A stretch of 16,956 nucleotides of DNA. It comes from RGIG1934 sp045122895. GTDB taxonomy: Bacteria; Bacillota; Clostridia; Lachnospirales; Lachnospiraceae. Positions 6,533 through 12,989 of the stretch are shown here, piece by piece (positions within the stretch are counted from its first letter, which is position 1; the number at the start of each line of letters is the position of its first letter). Where the stretch lies: positions 1-16,956 of the forward strand of contig JBGVIE010000023.1 in assembly GCA_045122895.1 (NCBI GenBank). Reading direction: 5' to 3'. The position numbers and the translations under genes are program-made. The notes under the pieces are model-generated. The model worked only from the letters and a program-made list of their open reading frames with translations, had not been told where the DNA came from and made no database searches.

Positions 6533-7405
6533 ATGGAAAAATTAGGAAGAAATGACAGCTGCTGGTGTGGCAGTGGAAGGAAGTATAAACAGTGTCATTC
6601 GGCATTTGATGATAAGCTTATAATACTCGAAAGACAGGGACATATTATTCCTGACAGAAAAATAATAAAGACACCGCAGCAGATTGAGAAAATCAAAGAG
6701 AGTGCAAAGGTAAACATTGCTGTTCTTGATTATGTGGGAGAGAATATCAAAGCAGGAATGTCTACGGAAGAGATTGATAAGATGGTGTATGAGAAGACTA
6801 CTCAGATGGGTGGTATACCGGCACCACTTGGATATGAAGGTTTTCCAAAGAGTGTATGTACATCAATCAATGACCAGGTGTGTCATGGAATTCCGTCGGA
6901 AGAAGACATTCTTGAAGAAGGAGATATTGTGAATGTTGACTGTTCAACTAATTTGCACGGATATTTTTCTGATTCATCGAGAATGTTCTGCATAGGAGAA
7001 ATACATGAGGAGCTTAAAAGACTTGTGGATGTTACAAAGGAATGTGTGCAAAAAGGTCTGGAACAAGTCAAACCTTGGGGATTTCTTGGCGATATCGGAC
7101 AGGCGATTAATGATCATGCAAGGGCGAATGGATATAGTGTTGTTGTAGATATAGGTGGTCATGGTATAGGACTTGAATTCCATGAAGACCCATGGGTTAG
7201 CCATATTGGTAAAAAAGGTACGGGAATGGTACTAGCTCCCGGAATGATTTTTACAATTGAACCTATGGTAAATATGGGTGACAGTGAAGTCTTTGTAGAT
7301 GAAGAGAATGACTGGACTGTTTACACAGATGATGGATCGCCATCAGCACAGTGGGAAGTTATGGTGCTTGTGACAGAAGACGGATACGAAATATTATCTT
7401 ATTAA
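6533..7405 (+). CDS. map: Methionine aminopeptidase type I with N-terminal SEC-C zinc motif
   Basis: 290 aa from the ATG at 6533, which has AAAGGAAA about 8 bases upstream; an in-frame ATG at 6488 lies in the promoter region and is rejected. Residues 4-20 form a SEC-C motif (RNDSCWCGSGRKYKQCH), a zinc-binding module. The pita-bread peptidase domain follows, with all five metal ligands recognisable: Asp in VNVDCSTN, Asp in GYFSDSS, His in GGHGIGLEFHED, Glu in FTIEPMV and Glu in QWEVMVLV. It removes the initiator Met from nascent proteins. The SEC-C tag also occurs in SecA and in many Firmicute MetAPs and may position the enzyme at the ribosome or Sec machinery (inference). It appears monocistronic and ends at a GCAA-loop terminator. 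Confidence 0.95.
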   Translation: MEKLGRNDSCWCGSGRKYKQCHSAFDDKLIILERQGHIIPDRKIIKTPQQIEKIKESAKVNIAVLDYVGENIKAGMSTEEIDKMVYEKTTQMGGIPAPLGYEGFPKSVCTSINDQVCHGIPSEEDILEEGDIVNVDCSTNLHGYFSDSSRMFCIGEIHEELKRLVDVTKECVQKGLEQVKPWGFLGDIGQAINDHARANGYSVVVDIGGHGIGLEFHEDPWVSHIGKKGTGMVLAPGMIFTIEPMVNMGDSEVFVDEENDWTVYTDDGSPSAQWEVMVLVTEDGYEILSY

Positions 7406-7510
7406 CAGTTATAATGTTTTTATTTTTTAAACACATTTTAAACACAATTGTAGATTATTATAAACACGTGCTATTAAATAAGGCACAGCAACTTAACATT
7501 TTCATAACTC

Positions 7511-7543
7511 TGCCCGGTAGCAATACCGGGCATCCCCCTTTTT
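7511..7543 (+). terminator. Intrinsic terminator after map
   Basis: TGCCCGGTA (7511-7519), GCAA tetraloop, TACCGGGCA (7524-7532), then CCCCCTTTTT. The T-tract overlaps the stop codon of the convergent spoIIID, so the two genes abut at their 3' ends. Confidence 0.88.
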
Positions 7544-7802
7544 ATGCGTTTTGTTTGTTATGTATATATTTTTCTCTTGTGGCCATGCCGCCGCGTATGT
7601 GGCGCTCGGCCTTGTTTTTTTCCAGTACTTTTCGTACCTCTTTAGCCAATGCCGGATTAATGAATAGAAGTCTTTGCTGACAGTCTTTGTGGACGGTGCT
7701 TTTGCTTATACCGAATTCTTTTGCTGCCTGTCTGACTGTAGCTCCCTGCTCTATCATATAATTTGCGATGCTTATTGCACGCTCTTCAATATAATCTCTC
7801 AT
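7542..7802 (-). CDS. spoIIID: Sporulation transcription regulator SpoIIID
   Basis: 86 aa, the usual SpoIIID length. It begins MRDYIEERAISIANYMIEQG and contains a helix-turn-helix TVRQAAKEFGISKSTVHKD (about residues 22-40). The conserved C-terminal region includes INPALAKEVRKVL and IRGGMATREKY, which provides extra DNA contacts. In B. subtilis it is a mother-cell regulator acting between sigma-E and sigma-K. The start matches the family N-terminus exactly; the RBS is weak and distant (AGGA about 12 bases upstream). CATATCTT around 7831-7838 on the minus strand is a poor sigma-E -10 match. Spore formers usually have spoIIID directly before mbl in the same direction. Here it is on the opposite strand, with a chemoreceptor between. 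Confidence 0.95.
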   Translation of the reverse strand: MRDYIEERAISIANYMIEQGATVRQAAKEFGISKSTVHKDCQQRLLFINPALAKEVRKVLEKNKAERHIRGGMATREKYIHNKQNA

Positions 7803-7860
7803 ATGGGCAAATCCTGAAATGTCTTTTTACAAGATATGAACTAAGTTTGAAAAATAGAAT

Positions 7861-7912
7861 AAAAAAAGGTAACTGTAAAAATCTGCTTGGCTCTGAACAG
7901 TTGCAAAAAAAG
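7861..7912. mobile_element. MITE-like element 3: 36 bp with 8-bp target duplication
   Basis: Positions 7869-7904 start GTAACTGT and end GGCTCTGAACAGTTGC, giving 8-bp ends with one mismatch. They are flanked by exact 8-bp direct repeats AAAAAAAG (7861-7868 and 7905-7912). Read on the minus strand, nearly the whole copy aligns with the left end of element 1: after the GAGCC end the two share A(A/G)GCA(G/T)ATTTT and a following CAGTTA. It is probably an internally deleted, reverse-orientation copy. It lies about 70 bp upstream of the spoIIID start. Confidence 0.72.
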
Positions 7913-8058
7913 AATTAATTCATACATCAGATTCATCAGTTGATATATAAATTAATTCTTTTTGGGGTACCGGCCAGAATTAACTGGCCGGTAAGAGTAT
8001 GAAAAACGGTATATTCAATAGATAGGGTGATTGAATATACTTGTACTAACAGTACTCC
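7905..8058 (-). ncRNA. Candidate structured small RNA with AT-rich terminator hairpin
   Basis: Read on the minus strand the order is as follows. A small stem AGTAC/GTACT (8055-8043). A perfect 10-bp hairpin GTATATTCAA/TTGAATATAC (8040-8009). A perfect 10-bp hairpin TACCGGCCAG/CTGGCCGGTA with a 6-base loop (7993-7968). Then a 23-bp stem (arms about 7963-7941 and 7929-7907) ending in seven U residues (7911-7905). Two C-A mismatches in that stem on the plus strand become U-G pairs on the minus strand, so only minus-strand RNA pairs fully. A weak promoter (TTTGTT, 16 bp, TATATA at 8064-8059) lies just upstream. Orientation and ends are inferred. It could instead be part of a longer spoIIID leader, although the U-tract would stop such a transcript. 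Confidence 0.4.
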
Positions 8059-8076
8059 TATATAGTAATCAAGGGT

Positions 8077-8097
8077 TATGAACAAAGTATGAACAAA
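8077..8097. repeat. Tandem 10-bp repeat TATGAACAAA, period 11
   Basis: TATGAACAAA occurs at 8077-8086 and 8088-8097, one helical turn apart. It overlaps the -35 region of the possible minus-strand RNA promoter, so it could be a regulator site. It is short, and chance cannot be excluded in such AT-rich DNA. Confidence 0.4.
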
Positions 8098-8102
8098 TAA
8101 TG

Positions 8103-8169
8103 TACTTTTTGTAAATATTTCGCAATTCCGCAAAAAAAATTTTTCATTGGCTCTGAACACTTACTTTTT
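8103..8169. mobile_element. MITE-like element 4 (probable, degenerate)
   Basis: The right end GGCTCTGAACAC (8149-8160) differs by one base from the family end and continues as TTAC. A degenerate left end, GTAAATATTT, starts at 8111. Exact 8-bp direct repeats TACTTTTT lie at 8103-8110 and 8162-8169. If these are the target duplication, the element is only 51 bp and its right end is trimmed to ACACT. The T-rich context makes the duplication less certain than for elements 1 and 3. Confidence 0.45.
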
Positions 8170-8278
8170 TTACAAGAATAATCAAGTATATATATCAAAA
8201 TAGTGGAGAAAAAGTATGCAAAATGCATAAAAACATCAATAATAGTTTGTTAAATTATACAAAATACTCAAAAATATA

Positions 8279-8307
8279 TTGAAAATATAGCAATAATGTT
8301 GTAAAAT
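8279..8307 (+). promoter_or_regulatory. Sigma-A-type promoter of the chemoreceptor gene
   Basis: TTGAAA (8279-8284), 17-bp spacer, TAAAAT (8302-8307). The leader would be about 40-50 bases. I see no sigma-D GCCGAT box here, unlike the region upstream of mbl. Confidence 0.6.
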
Positions 8308-8351
8308 ATATCTACCATGATGACTTAATAACTAAAGAAAATGAAAGAGGG

Positions 8352-10064
8352 ATGGATGAGCCTATGAAGAGAAAAAAAGGAATTATGATGAGACTTGTTA
8401 TGATGGGTATAGCTCCACTATTGGTAGGTTGCCTGATTTTGGTAGCTTTTGGCGGAATTGCGATGAAAGACGGACTTATGGAGAGGTCAGAGGATGCTAT
8501 GGAATATCTGGCATCGGCAGTACGTGGTGCGTATGACAATATGGATGGAGAGTATCGTATAGAGGGGGATAATCTTTACAAAGGTGATTACAATATAACG
8601 GAGAACTCTGACGCTATGAAATCATTCATAGGAAAACAGGAAGCAGACGTGACTCTTTGCTTTGGTAAGACGAGAATGGCGACCACGCTTAAAGAGAGTG
8701 ATGGTAAGGCTGTTATAGGTACTGATATATCAGATAAGGTGTGGGATACTGTTAAGAGTGGGAATACATATGTATCATCAGATCTGATAATTAATGGTGA
8801 AGATTATGTGGTAGCATATGTGCCTATATATGGTACTGATGGAGAAGTGGTTGGAGCAGTATTTGCAGGTGAACCGTTAAGTGAAGTTAATTCATTTGTT
8901 TATGCCAGAGTAGCAGGTTTTTGTACGATAATTATTATATGTATAATTGTTGCTACGATAACCACAATAATTACAGCCAGAAGAATTGCTTCTGCGGTTA
9001 AAACAGCTGAAAAGCAGATGCATCTACTTGGTCAGGGTAATCTGTCACTGGATATACCGGAGAAGATTCTTGGAAGAAGTGATGAGATAGGTGATATGGT
9101 AAGAGCTGTATCGACGCTGTCACAGACATTAATTGAAATAGTTAAGGGATTACATGAAGCGTCAGACAACATAAACAGAGTAGGAAAAGAACTTGATACA
9201 ATGGCTGAACAGTCAAGCAGAGTGGCAGATGATATCAGCTCAGCAGTTCAGGATGTATCAAACGGAGCACTCTGCCAGGCAGAAGATGTTCAAAAGGCAT
9301 CTATAGAGATTGGTAACCTGGGTGAATCTATTGAGAGAATAACTGAAAATATCGGAACATTGACTGAGACATCTGATTTGATGATGGGTTCAAGTAACAA
9401 CTCTTCCAAAACTATTGATGAGCTTACAGAATCTAACAACAAGACTATAGAAGCGATAAAGAGAATAGAGGAACAGTTCAGTCATACCAATGAAGCAATA
9501 CAGAGGATAAGCACTGCTACAGAACTGATTACAAGCATAGCCAGTCAGACAAACCTGTTATCACTCAATGCTTCCATAGAGTCTGCGAGAGCAGGAGAAG
9601 CCGGAAGAGGCTTTGCAGTTGTAGCATCAGAGATTCAACAGTTGTCATCACAGTCTGATGGAACGGCAAAGGATATACAGGGTATTATCAACGAATTGAA
9701 AGATGAAGCAGAAAAAACTGTTGAAGCTATAAATGAAGCCAACAGACTTGTGGATGAACAGTTGTCTAAGCTTGGAAATACAAGAGACAGCTTTGAACAG
9801 TTGAACGACGGAATTGAAAAATCAAAATCAGAGACAGATATTATAAAAGATAACACAGGCGCATGTAATAAAGCCAGAGTCCAGATTGATGAGGTGGTAT
9901 CAAATTTATCTGCAATATCAGAAGAGAATGCAGCCTCAGCACAGGAAACAACAGCGTCTATGCAGGAGCTTGATGCTACCATGAGTGTGATGGCAAATAC
10001 GGCAAAAGAACTTACTGAACTGGCAGTTAAGTTAGATGAAAGTATGGAATTCTTTAAAATATAG
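8352..10064 (+). CDS. Methyl-accepting chemotaxis protein with periplasmic-type Cache sensor
   Basis: 570 aa from the ATG at 8352. The in-frame ATG at 8364 (MKRKKGIMMRL) may be the true start, because AGAGGG (8346-8351) abuts the first ATG but lies 12 bases from the second. TM1 is about 14-37. The extracellular sensor spans about 40-185 and resembles single-Cache domains (VTLCFGKTRMATTL, YVVAYVPIYGTDGEVVGAVFAG). TM2 is about 186-210, a HAMP domain about 210-265, then a long coiled-coil signalling domain. Its tip, about 397-417, reads SQTNLLSLNASIESARAGEAG and continues GRGFAVVASEIQQLSSQS, the CheA/CheW contact region. There is no CheR-binding C-terminal pentapeptide. The ligand is unknown. 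It lies between spoIIID and mbl. The stop codon TAG shares its G with the end of a MITE-like terminal repeat, so the native C-terminus may have been altered. Confidence 0.95.
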   Translation: MDEPMKRKKGIMMRLVMMGIAPLLVGCLILVAFGGIAMKDGLMERSEDAMEYLASAVRGAYDNMDGEYRIEGDNLYKGDYNITENSDAMKSFIGKQEADVTLCFGKTRMATTLKESDGKAVIGTDISDKVWDTVKSGNTYVSSDLIINGEDYVVAYVPIYGTDGEVVGAVFAGEPLSEVNSFVYARVAGFCTIIIICIIVATITTIITARRIASAVKTAEKQMHLLGQGNLSLDIPEKILGRSDEIGDMVRAVSTLSQTLIEIVKGLHEASDNINRVGKELDTMAEQSSRVADDISSAVQDVSNGALCQAEDVQKASIEIGNLGESIERITENIGTLTETSDLMMGSSNNSSKTIDELTESNNKTIEAIKRIEEQFSHTNEAIQRISTATELITSIASQTNLLSLNASIESARAGEAGRGFAVVASEIQQLSSQSDGTAKDIQGIINELKDEAEKTVEAINEANRLVDEQLSKLGNTRDSFEQLNDGIEKSKSETDIIKDNTGACNKARVQIDEVVSNLSAISEENAASAQETTASMQELDATMSVMANTAKELTELAVKLDESMEFFKI

Positions 10065-10086
10065 CAACTGTTCAGAGCCGAATATA
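10058..10086. repeat. Solo MITE-like end overlapping the mcp stop codon
   Basis: GCAACTGTTCAGAGCC (10064-10079) is a full copy of the family end, facing right. Its first base is the G of the mcp TAG stop. No matching right end is visible downstream. A 6-bp direct repeat AATATA flanks it (10058-10063 and 10081-10086), but the context is AT-rich. It could be a deletion remnant or one end of a lost element. Confidence 0.6.
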
Positions 10087-10100
10087 ATAGTATATAAAGC

Positions 10101-10135
10101 AGGAGTTATGGTTGATAAGACTGTGACTCCTTTTT
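10101..10135 (+). terminator. Intrinsic terminator after the chemoreceptor gene
   Basis: AGGAGTTA (10101-10108) pairs with TGACTCCT (10124-10131), extendable inward by G-U and Watson-Crick pairs to about 12 bp, and is followed by TTTTT. Confidence 0.75.
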
Positions 10136-10150
10136 AATTGCGTTAAAGTA

Positions 10151-10178
10151 TAATTATTTTTACTAACCATGCCGATAA
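10151..10178 (+). promoter_or_regulatory. Sigma-D (sigma-28) like flagellar promoter upstream of mbl-flg genes
   Basis: GCCGATAA (10171-10178) is an exact match to the sigma-28 -10 consensus. TAAT (10151-10154) lies 16 bases upstream where TAAA is expected. A better TAAAGTAT (10144-10151) is too far (19 bases) for the usual N11 spacing. The leader to mbl would be about 165 bases. The downstream basal-body genes make a flagellar sigma factor plausible. Confidence 0.5.
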
Positions 10179-10250
10179 AATATGTAGGAGCTTATTCAAA
10201 AATATTTCTAAATCAATAAAAAAGTTCTTCCATATTTCAGAGATATTGTA

Positions 10251-10256
10251 TATAAT
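10251..10256 (+). promoter_or_regulatory. Possible sigma-A -10 box upstream of mbl
   Basis: A consensus TATAAT (10251-10256) lies within TTGTATATAATG. Only a poor -35 (TTCCAT, 10228-10233) precedes it at 17 bp. It may supply constitutive mbl transcription alongside the sigma-D-like site. Confidence 0.35.
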
Positions 10257-10352
10257 GTGTTAAGGTAGACGCTTTTTTAGAGTGCCTATGTTTAGAATGA
10301 AGATTTTTTATAACAATAGATAAGTAATAAGATATGTAGGAAGGAGAATATC

Positions 10353-11345
10353 ATGTTAACAACAGATATAGGAATTGATTTAGGAACAGCAAGTATTCTT
10401 GTATATATAAAGGGAAAAGGCGTTGTGCTTAAGGAACCGTCAGTAGTAGCTTTTGATCGTGATACGAACAAAATCAAGGCAATAGGCGAGGAAGCAAGAC
10501 TTATGATTGGTAGAACACCTGGTAATATTGTGGCGGTAAGACCACTTAGACAGGGTGTTATTTCTGATTATACAGTTACAGAGAAGATGCTCAAGCACTT
10601 TATTCAGAAGGCGATGGGCAAGAGGATTCTTAAGAGACCTAGAATCAGCGTTTGTGTGCCTAGTGGAGTGACAGAGGTTGAGAAGAAGGCGGTTAAGGAT
10701 GCAACATTCCTCGCAGGGGCAAGAGAGGTGTCTATTATTGAGGAGCCAATTGCTGCAGCAATCGGTGCAGGTATTGATATTACAAGACCATGTGGAAATA
10801 TGATCGTTGATATCGGTGGTGGTACAACAGATATCGCTGTTATCTCACTTGGAGGAACAGTTGTAAGTACATCTGTTAAGATTGCAGGTGATGATTTTGA
10901 TGAAGCTATCGTCAGATATATGAGAAAGAAGCATAATTTATTGATCGGTGAAAGAACGGCAGAAGAGATTAAGATTCAGATCGGTTCTGCATTCAAGAGA
11001 CCGGAAGTTAAGACAATGGATGTCAGAGGACGTAACCTTGTTACAGGTCTTCCAAAGACTATTACAGTTACATCCGAAGAGACTGAAGAAGCTCTTAAAG
11101 AAGCTACTTCTCAGATTGTTGAAGCAGTTCACAGTGTTCTTGAGAAGACACCACCGGAACTTGCAGCAGATATCGCTGACAGAGGTATTGTGCTTACAGG
11201 TGGTGGCGCATTACTTCAGGGACTTGAAGAACTTATCGAAGAGAAGACAGGAATTAATACTATGACAGCGGAAGACCCTATGACAGCAGTTGCCATTGGA
11301 ACAGGTAAATTTATCGAATTCCTTAGTGAGCATGGGATTGACTAA
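10353..11345 (+). CDS. mbl: Rod shape-determining actin homologue Mbl/MreB
   Basis: 330 aa. It is a bacterial actin that forms membrane-associated filaments guiding cell-wall synthesis along the cylinder. It opens with TDIGIDLGTASILVYIKGKG (phosphate-1 loop), then VGEEAR-like IGEEARLMIGRTPGNIVAVRPL (split around 47-68), phosphate-2 DIGGGTTDIAVISLGG (about 152-167), LLIGERTAEEIKIQIGSAF, TPPELAADIADRGIVLTGGG and the adenosine-contact region GGALLQGLEEL. It resembles Mbl more than MreB by context, because it stands directly before flhO/flhP-type genes and has no mreC/mreD. The RBS AAGGAG is 6 bases before the ATG. The next gene begins 29 bases after its stop with no terminator between, so it is probably co-transcribed with the flagellar rod genes. 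Confidence 0.94.
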   Translation: MLTTDIGIDLGTASILVYIKGKGVVLKEPSVVAFDRDTNKIKAIGEEARLMIGRTPGNIVAVRPLRQGVISDYTVTEKMLKHFIQKAMGKRILKRPRISVCVPSGVTEVEKKAVKDATFLAGAREVSIIEEPIAAAIGAGIDITRPCGNMIVDIGGGTTDIAVISLGGTVVSTSVKIAGDDFDEAIVRYMRKKHNLLIGERTAEEIKIQIGSAFKRPEVKTMDVRGRNLVTGLPKTITVTSEETEEALKEATSQIVEAVHSVLEKTPPELAADIADRGIVLTGGGALLQGLEELIEEKTGINTMTAEDPMTAVAIGTGKFIEFLSEHGID

Positions 11346-11374
11346 TTAGGTGATTTTTCCGGAAAGGAGTACCT

Positions 11375-12148
11375 ATGGTTAGAGGATTGTACACAGCGTA
11401 TACTGGTATGATTAATCAGCAGTACAGGCTGGATACTATTACTAATAACCTTGCCAATTCAGACACGACCGGTTACAAAAGCGAAGGAGCTACATCCAAA
11501 TCATTTAAGGAAATGCTTATGGTCAAAGTAAAAGACAGCTCAGAGGGATATATAAGAAGAGGTGTCGGCAACATGAGCCTTGGCGTAAAGATTGGAGAGA
11601 ATTATACAGATTATTCTCAAGGTTCTTTCAGGGAAACCGGTAATACCTACGATTTGGCGATAGAGGGAAATGGATTTTTCTCTATTGCTTTCACCAACAA
11701 GCGTGGTGAGGAAAGCATAATGTATACCAGGGATGGTAGTTTTACAATAGATGTGGAAGGTGCACTCAGAACAAAGGACGGCGACTACGTTCAGGGGGAA
11801 GGGGGCAACATTTACATTCCGACTAATGCATCAGATGTCAAAGTGAATGCGCTTGGACAGATTTATGCAGATGATGAATATGTTGACACTATTAAGATGG
11901 TGGATTTTGAAGATTATAACTATCTGGAGAAATATGGCGAGAATATGTACAAGGCAGTTGACGGTGCCAGTGAAACAGGATTTACGGGAAAGGTAAATCA
12001 GGGATATCTAGAAGCGTCGAATGTCAATGTTGTATCGCAGATGGTAGAGATGATAACTATTTCAAGAGCATATGAGAGTAACCAGAAGATAGTTCAGTCT
12101 ATGGACAGTATGCTTGAGAAGTCGGTTAATGAAGTCGGAAAGGTATAA
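11375..12148 (+). CDS. flgF: Flagellar basal-body rod protein, FlgF/FlhO type
   Basis: 257 aa. The N-terminus MVRGLYTAYTGMINQQYRLD followed by TITNNLANSDTTGYK is the flagellar rod/hook signature (NNLANxxTxGYK). The middle D1-like portion includes TGNTYDLAIEGNGFFSI and YTRDGSFTID. The C-terminus SNVNVVSQMVEMITISRAYE is the other conserved rod/hook block and forms the coiled coil with the N-terminus. FlhO and FlhP are the B. subtilis names for the proximal and distal rod proteins encoded next to mbl; other annotations use flgF. It is exported by the flagellar type III apparatus, so no Sec signal is expected. RBS AAAGGAG. It lies 13 bases before the next rod gene. Confidence 0.9.
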   Translation: MVRGLYTAYTGMINQQYRLDTITNNLANSDTTGYKSEGATSKSFKEMLMVKVKDSSEGYIRRGVGNMSLGVKIGENYTDYSQGSFRETGNTYDLAIEGNGFFSIAFTNKRGEESIMYTRDGSFTIDVEGALRTKDGDYVQGEGGNIYIPTNASDVKVNALGQIYADDEYVDTIKMVDFEDYNYLEKYGENMYKAVDGASETGFTGKVNQGYLEASNVNVVSQMVEMITISRAYESNQKIVQSMDSMLEKSVNEVGKV

Positions 12149-12161
12149 CAGGTGAGACTAT

Positions 12162-12977
12162 ATGATGAGAGCGTTATGGTCGGCTGCATCAGGAATGATT
12201 GCGCAGCAGACAAATGTTGATACAATATCGAATAACCTGGCCAATGTTAATACAACAGGTTACAAAAAAGAGACAGTTGAGTTTAAATCGCTGCTTTACC
12301 AGACAGTACAGTCGAAGACTACAAGTGCAAATGGTGAGACTAAACCGATTGGTGCGCAGGTTGGTCTTGGTGTAAGGAACTCATCGATTACATCTGTTTT
12401 TGATCAGGGTAATCTTAATGAAACCAGTAAAGATACTGATTTTGCCATAGATGGAAAGGGATTCTTTTCTGTTCGCGGTGAAGACGGTGAGACTTATTAT
12501 ACAAGAAATGGTAATTTTGTTTGGGCAAATGGAGTGGACGGTGTAACACTTACCAATTCCCAGGGGCTTCCGGTTCTTGACGAGAATGGTTCGGCAATCG
12601 TTCTTGAAGAGGGTATCGATGCGTCTAAGGTTACCATAGATGTAAGAGGCAATATATGTTATCCGGATGAGCAGAATAATCTGCAGACTATGGGAGCGAA
12701 GATTGGATTGTCACAGTTTGTCAATCCGGCAGGACTTGAAAAGCTTGGAGGAAGTCTCTATAAGGAGACAGAAGCGTCAGGTATGGCGGCATCTGAGAGT
12801 ATGGATGATTCTCTTACAAAGAGCAAAATCAGACAGGGGTACATAGAATCTTCCAATGTTCAGGTTGTAGATGAGATGGTCAATCTGATTGTTGCACAGA
12901 GAGCTTACGAGATGAACTCTAAGGCTATACAGGCGGCTGATGATATGCTGAGTCAGGCTAATCAGCTTAAGAGATAA
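12162..12977 (+). CDS. flgG: Flagellar distal rod protein FlgG/FlhP
   Basis: 271 aa. It begins with two Met codons (12162 and 12165); either could start, with AGGTGA about 7 bases upstream of the first. The N-terminal signature is MRALWSAASGMIAQQTNVD then TISNNLANVNTTGYKKE. The FlgG-type middle includes VFDQGNLNETSKDTDFAIDG, KGFFSVRGEDGETYYTRNGNF and an FVNPAGLEKLGGSLYKET-like block. The C-terminus SNVQVVDEMVNLIVAQRAYE plus MNSKAIQAADDML is typical of FlgG and hook proteins. It forms the distal rod between the MS ring and hook. It is a paralogue of the preceding gene and was probably produced with it by duplication. Confidence 0.93.
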   Translation: MMRALWSAASGMIAQQTNVDTISNNLANVNTTGYKKETVEFKSLLYQTVQSKTTSANGETKPIGAQVGLGVRNSSITSVFDQGNLNETSKDTDFAIDGKGFFSVRGEDGETYYTRNGNFVWANGVDGVTLTNSQGLPVLDENGSAIVLEEGIDASKVTIDVRGNICYPDEQNNLQTMGAKIGLSQFVNPAGLEKLGGSLYKETEASGMAASESMDDSLTKSKIRQGYIESSNVQVVDEMVNLIVAQRAYEMNSKAIQAADDMLSQANQLKR

Positions 12978-12989
12978 TGGGAGGCGCTT

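Larger units (their letters stand above)
7803..8351. other. Gene-free 549-bp spacer rich in secondary structure
   Basis: This very AT-rich gap holds element 3 (7869-7904), three strong hairpins forming a candidate minus-strand RNA (7905-8058), a tandem TATGAACAAA repeat, element 4 (about 8111-8164), a small palindrome ATGCA-AAA-TGCAT (8216-8228) and the mcp promoter. A 74-codon minus-strand frame across 7936-8160 starts with GTG inside an element end, lacks an RBS and spans the hairpins, so I do not call it a gene. Confidence 0.7.

Noticed and set aside
7351..7680. 109-codon plus-strand frame across map and spoIIID
   Set aside because: It overlaps the 3' ends of two confident genes and passes through a strong terminator.
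7831..7838. Sigma-E-like -10 box CATATCTT upstream of spoIIID
   Set aside because: Only a partial match to CATACAAT and no convincing -35; too weak to list as a promoter.
7936..8160. 74-codon minus-strand frame in the spoIIID-mcp spacer
   Set aside because: It starts with GTG inside a repeat end, has no ribosome binding site, runs straight through perfect hairpins and has no recognisable protein features.
8216..8228. Palindrome ATGCA-AAA-TGCAT as an operator
   Set aside because: Only 5-bp arms in very AT-rich DNA, 50 bp upstream of the mcp promoter; no second copy in the window.
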